From: Candidatus Latescibacterota bacterium
Lineage (GTDB): Bacteria; Latescibacterota; MWCZ01
Direction of reading: 5' to 3'
Assembly: GCA_022706085.1 (NCBI GenBank)
Contig: JAKJDF010000015.1
Location: forward strand, 1-35,254
DNA: 35,254 nt
The notes beneath the pieces are model-generated. The model ran no database searches. It saw only the letters and a list, made by a program, of their open reading frames with translations, and was not told the origin of the DNA. A program made the translations under genes and the position numbers. Below, piece by piece: positions 1 through 6,932 of this stretch (position 1 is its first letter; each line of letters opens with the position of its first letter).

Positions 1-285
1 CATACCTCCTTTCCCCGAGGCCTATGATACCCAGCAAAAAGTGTATACCATGTCTCCTTACGTCTGTTTACCATCTCACCGGTCTATACAACAGGATAGG
101 GGGGGATGTCCTTCTCGCTCCCCGCATACCCCCAACAGTGCTGAATCCGATGCCCGAGGATCCGACGGGCACTTCCACTCCGTGGCACGAGGTGGGTTGT
201 TTTTCACCCCTTCGGTCCATCCGGTAACAACCAGTCCGACCTATTGACGTGATTCGGATCCTTTTCTTGCCATGATTCGTCACAG
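1..285. other. Intergenic stretch with no recognisable gene
   Basis: No reading frame here looks protein-like, and I recognise no structured RNA (not SRP RNA, tmRNA, 6S RNA or a known riboswitch). A small inverted repeat, GCCCG/CGGGC, lies near 150-170. At the extreme left edge the minus strand reads GGAAAGGAGGT followed by ATG at positions 3-1. The spacing is too short for that ATG to be served well by the Shine-Dalgarno sequence, but a minus-strand gene probably begins at or just beyond the window edge. Confidence 0.5.
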
Positions 286-314
286 TTGATTGTTGCCTCG
301 TGCCGGGGTATATT
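286..314 (+). promoter_or_regulatory. Sigma70-type promoter for sppA
   Basis: TTGATT at 286-291, a 17 bp spacer and TATATT at 309-314 form a near-consensus -35/-10 pair. The predicted start of transcription is near 321, giving a leader of about 30 bases before the sppA ATG. It probably drives sppA, the HU-like gene and the small ribosomal-type gene together, possibly reading into the tRNAs. Confidence 0.6.
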
Positions 315-352
315 TGTAAATCTCAATTGCCGAACACCCGTGAGGCTTCCTG

Positions 353-1237
353 ATGCCCACATTGACCCGAAAAAGTCGTCGCGATCAGATCATTGACGGC
401 ATCGTGGTTGGCCTCATCGCGTTGTGCGTGTTGATGATTCTCGCCGTGGCTGCCGGCAGCTTCAGCGCCCGGAAACTGGTGCCCGGCGAACGGATCGGCC
501 TTGTCGAGCTGACCGGTGCTATCACGGATCCGGAGCCGGTCAATCGGCAGTTGCGGTATTTTCGCGACGTCGAGAAGGTCCCGGCGATCCTGTTGCGCAT
601 TGACAGCCCAGGCGGGTATGTCGGCGCATCGCAGGAGATCTACCGGCAGGTTGAGCTCATCCGGCAGCGCGGGATCAAAGTAATCGCCTCGATGGGCAAC
701 GTGGCCGCGAGCGGGGCGTATTATGTCGCCATCGCCGCGGACACCATCATGGCGAACCCCGGCACGATCACCGGGTCCATCGGCGTGATCGCGGAGTTCC
801 CGCAGGCAGATACGCTGCTGCGCAAGGTGGGGCTGGCGTTCAACATCGTCAAAAGCGGGCGTTACAAGGATACAGGCTCGCCCACCCGCCCGATGCGGGG
901 CGATGAACAGGAATTGCTCCAGTCGGTGGTTGACGATACGTATCAGCAGTTCCGGGAGGCGGTGGGAAAAGCAAGAAAAATCCCACAGGCACGGCTGGAC
1001 TCCCTGACGCAAGGACAGGTTTTCACGGGCCGTATGGCGAAGGCGTTCGGGCTGGTGGATACGCTGGGGAATTACGATGACGCGCTCCGCCTCGCCAAAC
1101 GGATGGCGGGCCTGAGCGACGGGGCGAAGGTTGTCCGGGCACCCTCAGCGGAGAAAAGCCTGTTTCAAAGGCTGCTTGGAAACGTGAACGACCTGTGGCA
1201 TGCGTCCTCATGGTCGGTCTCCTATCGTCTGCCATAG
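353..1237 (+). CDS. sppA: Signal peptide peptidase SppA (short form, S49 family)
   Basis: A 294-residue membrane-anchored serine protease of family S49, which degrades cleaved signal peptides and membrane protein fragments. One N-terminal transmembrane helix covers about residues 15-38 and is followed by a single ClpP-like domain, the short Bacillus/archaeal form rather than the duplicated E. coli form. The nucleophile is predicted to be Ser120 in AASGAYY and the general base Lys172 in GRYKDTGSP. The 52-residue separation is the same as for the Ser/Lys dyad I recall for B. subtilis SppA (S147/K199). The TGSIGV block is also present. The ATG at 353 follows a sigma70 promoter at a sensible distance. 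The HU-like gene starts 9 bases downstream, so the two are co-transcribed. Identification is secure; peptide specificity cannot be read from sequence. Confidence 0.93.
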   Translation: MPTLTRKSRRDQIIDGIVVGLIALCVLMILAVAAGSFSARKLVPGERIGLVELTGAITDPEPVNRQLRYFRDVEKVPAILLRIDSPGGYVGASQEIYRQVELIRQRGIKVIASMGNVAASGAYYVAIAADTIMANPGTITGSIGVIAEFPQADTLLRKVGLAFNIVKSGRYKDTGSPTRPMRGDEQELLQSVVDDTYQQFREAVGKARKIPQARLDSLTQGQVFTGRMAKAFGLVDTLGNYDDALRLAKRMAGLSDGAKVVRAPSAEKSLFQRLLGNVNDLWHASSWSVSYRLP

Positions 1238-1246
1238 GAGGCGTAT

Positions 1247-1555
1247 ATGAGCGATCAGAGCAACCTTACGAAGGCTGAACTGGCGCAGACCATCGCGGAT
1301 CAGGTGGGGCTGACGGCAACCGCAACCCAGGCTGTCATCGATGGGTTCCTTGCGGCGGTCGTGCTGGCGCTGGAGGAGCACCGCAGCGTTCAGTTGCGCG
1401 GATTTGGTACATTTACCATTATCAAGCGGGCGCCCCGCGTCGGGAGAAACCCGCGAACGAAGGAACGGGTTCCCGTTCCCGAACGAGCAGCACCGGTTTT
1501 CCGGCCCTGCCGGGAATTACGGCAAGCAGTAGCAAGCCACAAACAAGAAGGCTGA
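1247..1555 (+). CDS. HU/IHF-family DNA-binding protein
   Basis: A 102-residue member of the bacterial histone-like HU/IHF family, which bends and compacts DNA as a dimer. It begins with the typical TKAELAQTIADQVGL helix. The beta-arm region carries LRGFGTFTI and the signature GRNPRTKE (about residues 65-72), followed by VPVPERAAPVFRP, which matches the usual arm-and-anchor sequence. The length is slightly above the usual 90-100 because of a short tail. The start is clear: TAGGAGG overlaps the end of sppA and lies about 5 bases before the ATG. Whether it acts as an HU homodimer or an IHF-like subunit cannot be decided. Its position in an operon with sppA and a ribosomal-type peptide suggests growth-linked expression. 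Confidence 0.93.
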   Translation: MSDQSNLTKAELAQTIADQVGLTATATQAVIDGFLAAVVLALEEHRSVQLRGFGTFTIIKRAPRVGRNPRTKERVPVPERAAPVFRPCRELRQAVASHKQEG

Positions 1556-1577
1556 ACACACCACGTTCTCAGGAGAG

Positions 1578-1679
1578 ATGCCATTGCCTTGCGGAAAGAA
1601 ACGAAAGCGGCATAAGATCGCCACACACAAGCGGAAAAAACGGCTTCGGAAGAACCGTCATAAGAAGAAGTTGCGGTAG
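1578..1679 (+). CDS. Very small basic AURKAIP1/COX24-domain protein (ribosomal, mS38/bS22-like)
   Basis: A 33-residue peptide beginning MPLPCGKKRKRHKIATHKRK, in which well over half of the residues are Lys, Arg or His. It is preceded by AGGAGAG directly before the ATG and ends in TAG just before tRNA-Arg. The pattern KRKRHKxxTHKRKKRLRKNRHKKK is that of the AURKAIP1/COX24 domain, known as mS38 in mitochondrial ribosomes and found in tiny basic proteins of several bacterial phyla, including the bS22 type on the small subunit. It is predicted to thread into 16S rRNA near the decoding site. The reading frame is intact and lies in an operon-like position 22 bases after the HU-like gene. Such genes are commonly missed because of their size. 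Ribosomal function is inferred from the family. Confidence 0.8.
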   Translation: MPLPCGKKRKRHKIATHKRKKRLRKNRHKKKLR

Positions 1680-1689
1680 TGATACGGGA

Positions 1690-1767
1690 GGGCTAGTAGC
1701 TCAGCCTGGATAGAGCGTTGGTCTCCGGAACCAAAGGTCGCAGGTTCGAATCCTGCCTAGCTCACCA
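1690..1767 (+). tRNA. tRNA-Arg (anticodon CCG)
   Basis: A complete cloverleaf of 78 bases including an encoded CCA end. The acceptor stem is GGGCTAG/CTAGCTC with one G-U pair and discriminator A. The anticodon stem TTGGT/ACCAA encloses the loop CTCCGGA, giving anticodon CCG at 1725-1727, which reads the arginine codon CGG. The T arm GCAGG-TTCGAAT-CCTGC is perfect. Confidence 0.95.
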
Positions 1768-1793
1768 TCCCCCTTGTTCACTGGTTTGATGTT

Positions 1794-1871
1794 CGGGGCG
1801 TAGCGCAGTCCGGTTAGCGCACCAGACTGGGGGTCTGGTGGTCCCCGGTTCGAATCCGGGCGCCCCGACCA
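1794..1871 (+). tRNA. tRNA-Pro (anticodon GGG)
   Basis: A complete cloverleaf of 78 bases including an encoded CCA end. The acceptor stem is CGGGGCG/CGCCCCG with discriminator A; starting with C is usual for proline tRNA. The anticodon stem CCAGA/TCTGG encloses CTGGGGG, giving anticodon GGG for the codons CCC and CCU. The T arm CCCGG-TTCGAAT-CCGGG is perfect. It lies 26 bases after tRNA-Arg, so the two are probably processed from one transcript. Confidence 0.95.
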
Positions 1872-1889
1872 TTTTCCCCCTTCCCAAAT

Positions 1890-2960
1890 TCAGTCCCTGC
1901 GGATTGTCCTGTTGGGTGAATCGCCCCGCCCTTTGCCGATCTGCCTGCCTATCGATTCGATCCGGTGTTTCATGCACTGATGACACATGCCTGCCGTTTC
2001 GCGGATGCAGGCTTTGGCCGGGTAAATCTCGTATTTCTCGCGGTACTGCGGCGGGGTGACATTCGGCATCACGATGTTGGCCCCTCGCTTCAGACCCAGT
2101 TCCCGCCCGTTCTTCGTGTTCACCGTCGCCAACGCGGTAGTGCTCGGAATGTTCGCATACGGACACACCAGCCGCGTAAGGGCAACGACCTTGTACGTCA
2201 TCAACTCGCTGTTGGGAACCTGCTCTCCAAGAGGTGCCCAGAGTTGCTCTTCCTCCTTGCCGAGCGGCGTTTTCTCGTGCGGCAGAAACGGCCCAACGCC
2301 AATCATGTCCAGGTCCAGTTCCCGAAACAGCTCGATGTCGTCTGCAAGGTCCTCATAGGTCTGGCCCGGGATGCCTATCATTACGCCGCTCCCGATCTCG
2401 TAGCCGATGCTCCGCAAATACCGCAGCAAGGCGGGACGGTCGGAATAGATGCCCGCGCGCGGAGGATGGATACGGTCGTACAGCGCACGGTTGGACGTTT
2501 CAAATCGCAGGAGATAGCGGTCCGCGCCGCAATCTTTCCAGTACGCCAGATCTCCTTCTGTTCGCTCCCCTACACTCAGAGTCACCGCCAGCGGCGTTTC
2601 CGCTTTGATCCGGCGCACTACATCTCCCAGCCATTCCCTGGTGATTCCGTAATCTTCGCCTGACTGGAGAACCACGGTTCCGTACCCGAACCCGACTGCC
2701 TGGTGAGCGCACGCAAGGATTTCATCTGCGCTCATGCGGTACCGTGCAACATCGGCGTTCCGCGCGTTCAAGCCGCAATATGCACATTGGCGGGAACAGT
2801 AGTTGGAGAACTCGATCAATCCTCGCAGGTGCACCTCATCTCCGACAAACTCATGCCGCACGGCATCGGCCCATTCCCAGAGCTGGGCAAGCCGCACACG
2901 ATCGTTTTCCTTCAGCCAGCGAAGAATATCGCCCCGAGTCAACCTCGGCACCCCATTCAT
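1890..2960 (-). CDS. hydE: HydE-type radical SAM enzyme ([FeFe]-hydrogenase H-cluster maturase family)
   Basis: A 356-residue radical S-adenosylmethionine enzyme. The 4Fe-4S-binding triad is Cys55, Cys59 and Cys62 in CSRQCAYCG. The sequence then follows the HydE pattern (LQSGEDYG, LSVGERTEGDLAYWKDCGADRYLLRFE, SGVMIGIPGQTYEDLADDIE, GVGPFLPHEKTPL). Near the end Cys318, Cys326 and Cys329 reproduce the spacing of the second cluster site known in Thermotoga HydE and absent from the related pyrrolysine enzyme PylB. HydE acts with HydG and HydF to build the 2Fe subcluster of [FeFe]-hydrogenase. The start ATG at 2960 follows AGGAGAGG. No hydF, hydG or hydrogenase gene lies in the window, so the physiological role is uncertain. 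The gene faces the ogl operon divergently and ends 19 bases from tRNA-Pro, converging on it. Confidence 0.85.
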   Translation of the reverse strand: MNGVPRLTRGDILRWLKENDRVRLAQLWEWADAVRHEFVGDEVHLRGLIEFSNYCSRQCAYCGLNARNADVARYRMSADEILACAHQAVGFGYGTVVLQSGEDYGITREWLGDVVRRIKAETPLAVTLSVGERTEGDLAYWKDCGADRYLLRFETSNRALYDRIHPPRAGIYSDRPALLRYLRSIGYEIGSGVMIGIPGQTYEDLADDIELFRELDLDMIGVGPFLPHEKTPLGKEEEQLWAPLGEQVPNSELMTYKVVALTRLVCPYANIPSTTALATVNTKNGRELGLKRGANIVMPNVTPPQYREKYEIYPAKACIRETAGMCHQCMKHRIESIGRQIGKGRGDSPNRTIRRD

Positions 2961-3052
2961 GGTCCTCTCCTGTTCACAATGTTCCCCGACCTCTCACACG
3001 AACAATACATCGCTCTGACAGTCTTGGTTCCCCGCCGCCCTTTCTGCGGGCG

Positions 3053-3081
3053 TTTGTCCGCTTCCGGGCACCCGTTATGTT
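3053..3081 (+). promoter_or_regulatory. Sigma70-type promoter for the ogl-GH4 operon
   Basis: TTTGTC at 3053-3058, a 17 bp spacer and TATGTT at 3076-3081 lie about 50 bases before the ogl start. This falls in the 173-base divergent region shared with hydE. No clear operator palindrome is visible. Confidence 0.45.
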
Positions 3082-3133
3082 TTGATTGCGCCTCTGTCGT
3101 CCATTGTGTTTCCCCGGATGGAAAAGGAAAATA

Positions 3134-4285
3134 ATGCCCGTTGGTTCGGTATTCCAGTCTGAAATGCGGGAGTTCATCGACGTCGTGTCCGGCGCGAGCA
3201 TTCGCCAGCTCACAAACTACCGCGGTCACAGTCACCACCTGTACTTCACGAATCCCGGATGGTACGCCAGCGGAAGGAAACTCCTCATCAGCTCCGACCG
3301 CGGGAATCGAACGAACCTTTTCGGTATAGACCTGGAAACCGGTCTTCTCACACAACTGACCGATTACGACCCTCTGCCGCCGCCCCATGAGGTTGAGTTC
3401 CTCCGTTGCTGTGTGAACCCCGTTCGAGACGAGGCTTACTACTTCCACGGCCGGGATGTGGTAGCTCTCGACCTCGTCACGTGCGCACAACGGATCATCT
3501 GGTCGCTTCCAGCGGGCTTTGTTCCGTCACAGATAAACTGCACTGCGGACGGAGCCCGCGTCGTACTGGGGATCCATGAGGATCTTTCCGCGCGACTGCA
3601 CGTGGATTACCTTCGAGGTTACGTCGGCTTCAGAGAGACCTGGGCAGCAAGACCATTGAGCAGAATCATGGCCATCGCAACCGACGGTTCCCGATCTGAC
3701 GCCGTGTGGGAAGAACGTTACTGGATCGGGCATACCAACGCATCGCCCACCATGCCCACCGTTATCACGTTCTGTCACGAAGGCCCGTGGGAGCTTGTAG
3801 ACTGCCGCATATGGGGCCTGGATCTCGAATCGGGCCGCGTGTGGAAGATACGCCCCCGCAGGGTGGAAGGCGAAGCAGTAGGGCACGAACACTGGCTTTC
3901 CGACGGCGTGCACGTTGCTTACCACGGTTCTCTCCCCGACGGTAACAAGTGCATGGGTGTAGTTCGGTTCGATGATCAGGACTCTGTCGAGTACGCCTTC
4001 CCTTACGAGACAGGCCACATTCACTCCAACGATTTCCGGTTGGTCGTCGGAGACGCCGGCGACGTGGTCCGCATCTGGCAGTTCGAGGAACCGGAATTCG
4101 GTCCTCCGCGGGTTTTATGCTGCCACCGTTGCAGCAACCACATCCAGCAGCTCCATGTGCACCCGAGGTTCAACCCCGCGGGCACACAGGTGCTTTTCAC
4201 AAGCGACATGTCGGGCTATGGAAACGTGTACCTGGCTGACGTGCCGGAGGTCAACAGACTCCCCGATCTGGAGGTTCTGCGGTGA
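3134..4285 (+). CDS. ogl: Oligogalacturonate lyase (PL22 family)
   Basis: A 383-residue cytoplasmic beta-propeller lyase. It cleaves short, often unsaturated galacturonate oligomers derived from pectin by beta-elimination to 5-keto-4-deoxyuronate. Repeated blades of the FGIDLETG.LTQLTDY and VYLADV type fit the family. The metal site known from Yersinia Ogl (one Gln, three His) is recognisable: Gln338, His341 and His343 in QQLHVHP, plus a His in the GHIHSND segment (295 or 297). The GHEHW segment (His251) matches the catalytic His region. Translation is placed at ATG 3134 after GGAAA; an in-frame ATG at 3086 would add 16 residues that do not fit the family. There is no signal peptide. The stop overlaps the start of the GH4 gene (GTGA), so the two are translationally coupled. 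Confidence 0.87.
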   Translation: MPVGSVFQSEMREFIDVVSGASIRQLTNYRGHSHHLYFTNPGWYASGRKLLISSDRGNRTNLFGIDLETGLLTQLTDYDPLPPPHEVEFLRCCVNPVRDEAYYFHGRDVVALDLVTCAQRIIWSLPAGFVPSQINCTADGARVVLGIHEDLSARLHVDYLRGYVGFRETWAARPLSRIMAIATDGSRSDAVWEERYWIGHTNASPTMPTVITFCHEGPWELVDCRIWGLDLESGRVWKIRPRRVEGEAVGHEHWLSDGVHVAYHGSLPDGNKCMGVVRFDDQDSVEYAFPYETGHIHSNDFRLVVGDAGDVVRIWQFEEPEFGPPRVLCCHRCSNHIQQLHVHPRFNPAGTQVLFTSDMSGYGNVYLADVPEVNRLPDLEVLR

Positions 4286-5571
4286 AAATCGTTCTGATCG
4301 GTGCAGGAAGCGCTTCGTTCGGTCGCGGTCAGGTAGTTGACGTGCTGTCTGCCGCAGAATTGCAGGGAAGGCACGTTGAACTCTGTCTGGTGGACGTGCG
4401 GGAGCAAACCCTCGACACGATGACCCGCTTCGCGGAGCGTGTGAAGGCGCATACCGGGAGCGATGTGAACGTCACGGCCACTGGCAACCGCCGCGCCGCC
4501 CTGTCGGGAGCCGACTATGTCATGATTGCCATTGCCCGGGAGCGGGCAAAGCTCTGGGAACAGGATTTCCGCGTTCCGCTGGCGTATGGCTTCCGCCACT
4601 GCCTCGGCGAGAACGGAGGACCGGGCGCGGTGTTCCATGCGTTGCGAAGCTTTGAACTGATCATCCCGATCTGTCGTGACATGGAGGAGCTTTGTCCGAG
4701 CGCGTGGCTGTTCAACTTCACCAACCCGGAATCCCGTGTCCTGCACGCATTGAAGCATCTGACCAATGTGAAGGCCGCCGGGTTCTGCCACGGAGTGTTC
4801 TCCGTCCTTGAATACCTGACCCGATTGCTCGATCGCCCGCTCGATGATCTGGAAGTAGTTTCCGCCGGAATCAACCACTTCTACTGCGTTCTGAAACTTC
4901 GTGACAGGATCACCGGCACCGATCTCCTGCCCCATGTGGTTCAGCGGGCGGCATCGGATCGGAACGCACCGCCGTTGTTCCGCAAGATCGCGGAAGTGTT
5001 CGGGGTAATCACCTTCCCTTCCGATGACCATATTGGCGAGTATCTGTCCTTCGGCACGGAGTTCAGCGGCGTCAAATGGCATTACGGGTGGGAGTCAAAA
5101 CCAGTTCCTCTTGGGCCGCCGACCGGGGGGCCGCCCCACCTTGAGGACTACGCCTCGGGCAAAGTACCCCTGGATGCGGAGGTTCTCCGAACATCGGGAG
5201 AACTGACTGTTCCCGCAATCTGCGATATGGAACTCGACAGGAAATCCTTCCGACCGGCGGTCAACGTGCTGAACACCGAAGGTTATGTGGAGAACCTGCC
5301 GCGAACAGCAGTTGTCGAAGTGCCGGCAACCATCGGGCGTGAAGGTATTTCGCCATTGCACGTGGGAGCCATTCCTGAACCGTTCGCCAGCTACATGCGG
5401 ACTCAGACAACGATCGTGGAAATCGTGACCGAAGCGTACCGGACGAAATCGCGCCGATTGTTGCTTCAAGCGCTGTTGCTCGACCCGGTGGTGAACAGTG
5501 TTTCCGCAGCGGAACGACTGCTGGATGACATGCTGTCCCTGCAGCGGGATTACCTCCCGCGTTTTGACTAG
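4282..5571 (+). CDS. Glycoside hydrolase family 4 (probable alpha-uronidase or alpha-galactosidase type)
   Basis: A 429-residue NAD+- and divalent-metal-dependent GH4 enzyme, which works by transient oxidation at C3 followed by elimination. The N-terminal Rossmann motif is IGAGSASFG (residues 6-14). NFTNPES and the metal ligands Cys169 (CHGV motif) and His199 (SAGINHF) are present. The four residues starting at the metal-binding Cys vary with substrate in this family: CHSV for alpha-galactosidases, CHEV for alpha-galacturonidases and CHG-x for alpha-glucuronidases, as I recall. CHGV points to a uronide substrate, which fits its coupling to oligogalacturonate lyase. GTG start at 4282 overlapping the ogl stop. 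Family assignment is secure; the exact sugar is inference. Confidence 0.82.
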   Translation: MKIVLIGAGSASFGRGQVVDVLSAAELQGRHVELCLVDVREQTLDTMTRFAERVKAHTGSDVNVTATGNRRAALSGADYVMIAIARERAKLWEQDFRVPLAYGFRHCLGENGGPGAVFHALRSFELIIPICRDMEELCPSAWLFNFTNPESRVLHALKHLTNVKAAGFCHGVFSVLEYLTRLLDRPLDDLEVVSAGINHFYCVLKLRDRITGTDLLPHVVQRAASDRNAPPLFRKIAEVFGVITFPSDDHIGEYLSFGTEFSGVKWHYGWESKPVPLGPPTGGPPHLEDYASGKVPLDAEVLRTSGELTVPAICDMELDRKSFRPAVNVLNTEGYVENLPRTAVVEVPATIGREGISPLHVGAIPEPFASYMRTQTTIVEIVTEAYRTKSRRLLLQALLLDPVVNSVSAAERLLDDMLSLQRDYLPRFD

Positions 5572-5596
5572 TCACGGGGGAGAAGGGCGCGTTTTT

Positions 5597-6532
5597 ATGC
5601 AATTGCCCGATCAGCGCGAACTTCCGAAAGATGTCACCGACGCCGTCTGGGAGCCTGTTCCCGAGGAAACGGCTCCGGCATTCGATGTAAACACACCGAA
5701 ACGGTTCAAACGGGACCAACCCCACTGGTGGTTGCATGGCCTTCTTTTCGGGCTTACCGCGTGGACATGCTATCGCGCCGCCGGATGGTACTACAGCATC
5801 GGATTGATGGCGATTCTCCTCGCGCACGAGACGGGGCATTACGTCATGTCACTCAGGTGGCGCGTGCGGGCAACTCCTCCCTTTTTCCTGCCGTTTCCGG
5901 ATGTTCCGGGTGTAGTTGAATCCCCGCTCGGAACGCTCGGAGCCGTGATCTCGATGAAAAGCCCCGTCCCGAACAAACGTGCCCTTCTGGATATCGGTGC
6001 AACAGGTCCAATCTCCGGAATGGTGGTCGCACTCGCAGTGGCGATGGTCGGGCTGCATTTTTCGACAATTGAGGTTGTTCCTGCACGGCTCCCGGCGGGC
6101 ACCGGGATGTACGTGTTTGGCGATTCGCTGCTTTTTTCCGCACTGAGGTATGTGATACTCGGACCGGTTCCCGCAGGGTACGATGTGTTCCTCCATCCCC
6201 TTGCCCGCGCCGGGTGGGTGGGCTTTTTCGTTACCGCGCTGAACCTTCTTCCTATCGGGCAACTGGATGGCGGGCACGTTCTCTACGCGCTCCACCAGAA
6301 GCACTATCGCGTGGTCGTACGCCTCGCCACCGCCGCTTTGATCGCCCTCATTCTCGTGTCGCCCGTCTGGATCCTTTTTGCCCTGATGGCGGGCATCTTC
6401 GGACAGACACATCCTCCTCCGCTTGATTCGTACACGCCTGTTGACAGAAAGAGGCGCCTTCTGGGGTACCTGTGCGCTGCCATCCTCGTGGCGTGTTTCA
6501 TGCCCGACCCTATCGACCTCAAAGTTTTCTGA
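5597..6532 (+). CDS. Site-2-protease-like membrane zinc metallopeptidase (M50)
   Basis: A 311-residue polytopic membrane protein of family M50. The zinc-binding motif is HETGH (His77, Glu78, His81) inside a hydrophobic helix. The third ligand is Asp224 in the C-terminal LPIGQLDGGH motif, the standard S2P pair. At least six hydrophobic segments are visible, and a GATGPISG segment lies between the two motifs as in other S2P proteins. There is no PDZ domain, so it resembles the plant EGY/cyanobacterial subgroup rather than RseP. I chose ATG 5597, preceded by GGGGGAGAAGGG. A longer frame begins at 5498 but runs back into the GH4 gene. It lies 25 bases after the GH4 gene and is probably co-transcribed. 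The substrate is unknown; regulated intramembrane proteolysis is possible. Confidence 0.85.
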   Translation: MQLPDQRELPKDVTDAVWEPVPEETAPAFDVNTPKRFKRDQPHWWLHGLLFGLTAWTCYRAAGWYYSIGLMAILLAHETGHYVMSLRWRVRATPPFFLPFPDVPGVVESPLGTLGAVISMKSPVPNKRALLDIGATGPISGMVVALAVAMVGLHFSTIEVVPARLPAGTGMYVFGDSLLFSALRYVILGPVPAGYDVFLHPLARAGWVGFFVTALNLLPIGQLDGGHVLYALHQKHYRVVVRLATAALIALILVSPVWILFALMAGIFGQTHPPPLDSYTPVDRKRRLLGYLCAAILVACFMPDPIDLKVF

Positions 6533-6547
6533 CGGGCCGGAATGGCA

Positions 6548-6569
6548 CGTCCACACCCGGGGTGGGACG
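6548..6569. terminator. Hairpin between convergent genes
   Basis: CGTCC pairs with GGACG and CACC with GGTG around a CGG loop, with one bulged A. It sits in the 38-base gap between the S2P-like gene and the HIT gene. No T-run follows on either strand, so termination activity is only suggested by position. Confidence 0.35.
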
Positions 6570-6570
6570 G

Positions 6571-6912
6571 TCAGCCGGGCGGCCAGCCGAATGAGCGGCC
6601 GCCGAGAAGATGGAGATGCAGGTGATCTACCGTTTGGCCTGCGTCCGGCCCACAGTTGAATACCAGCCGGTATCCCCCTTCCTGAAGCCCCCGTTGAGCT
6701 GCGATTTCCCTGGCGAGAAGGACCATTTTGCCGACAAGGGATTCGTCCTCCGCCGTCAGCGAGTTCACAGACGGTATCTCCTTCAGTGGAACGATCAGCA
6801 CGTGCACCGGCGCCTGGGGGTTGATATCCTCGATGGCAAAACAGTCTGACGTACGGGCTACAATGGTTGCCGGTATTTCACCGGCAGCGATTCGCGAGAA
6901 AAGCGTCGGCAT
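6571..6912 (-). CDS. HIT-family nucleotide-binding protein (HinT-like)
   Basis: A 113-residue histidine-triad protein. These are small cytosolic purine-nucleotide phosphoramidases acting on AMP-lysine and related adducts. The triad HLHLHLL near the C-terminus, preceded by AGQTVDH and followed by GGR, is the family signature. The N-terminal TLFSRIAAGEIPA and the EDINPQAPVHVLIVP segment are typical of the Hint branch. ATG 6912 is chosen because AGGAGGG precedes it at good spacing; an in-frame upstream start at 6936 has none. It lies 20 bases after the TlpA-like gene in the same direction and is probably co-transcribed. The cellular substrate is not evident. Confidence 0.92.
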   Translation of the reverse strand: MPTLFSRIAAGEIPATIVARTSDCFAIEDINPQAPVHVLIVPLKEIPSVNSLTAEDESLVGKMVLLAREIAAQRGLQEGGYRLVFNCGPDAGQTVDHLHLHLLGGRSFGWPPG

Positions 6913-6932
6913 CTTTCCCTCCTGGCTCGCGT

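Noticed and set aside
68-283. 71-codon minus-strand frame in the left intergenic region
   Set aside because: The composition is not protein-like, no ribosome-binding site is evident and no family is recognised.
309-316. TATATTTG as a Bacteroidota-type -7 element (TAnnTTTG)
   Set aside because: The same site is better explained as TATATT of a sigma70 promoter with a 17 bp spacer, and the other good promoters in the window are of the ordinary -35/-10 kind.
323-1012. 229-codon minus-strand frame opposite sppA
   Set aside because: It lies wholly antisense to a well-supported sppA and is composed of low-complexity Arg/His/Asp-rich translation with no family features.
1890-2960. Reading the radical SAM gene as PylB (methylornithine synthase) or BioB
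   Set aside because: The C-terminal three-cysteine set with HydE spacing is present, and the body of the sequence follows HydE; there are no pyrrolysine or biotin genes nearby.
4216-5082. 288-codon minus-strand frame opposite the GH4 gene
   Set aside because: Antisense shadow of a clear GH4 coding region; no ribosome-binding site or motifs.
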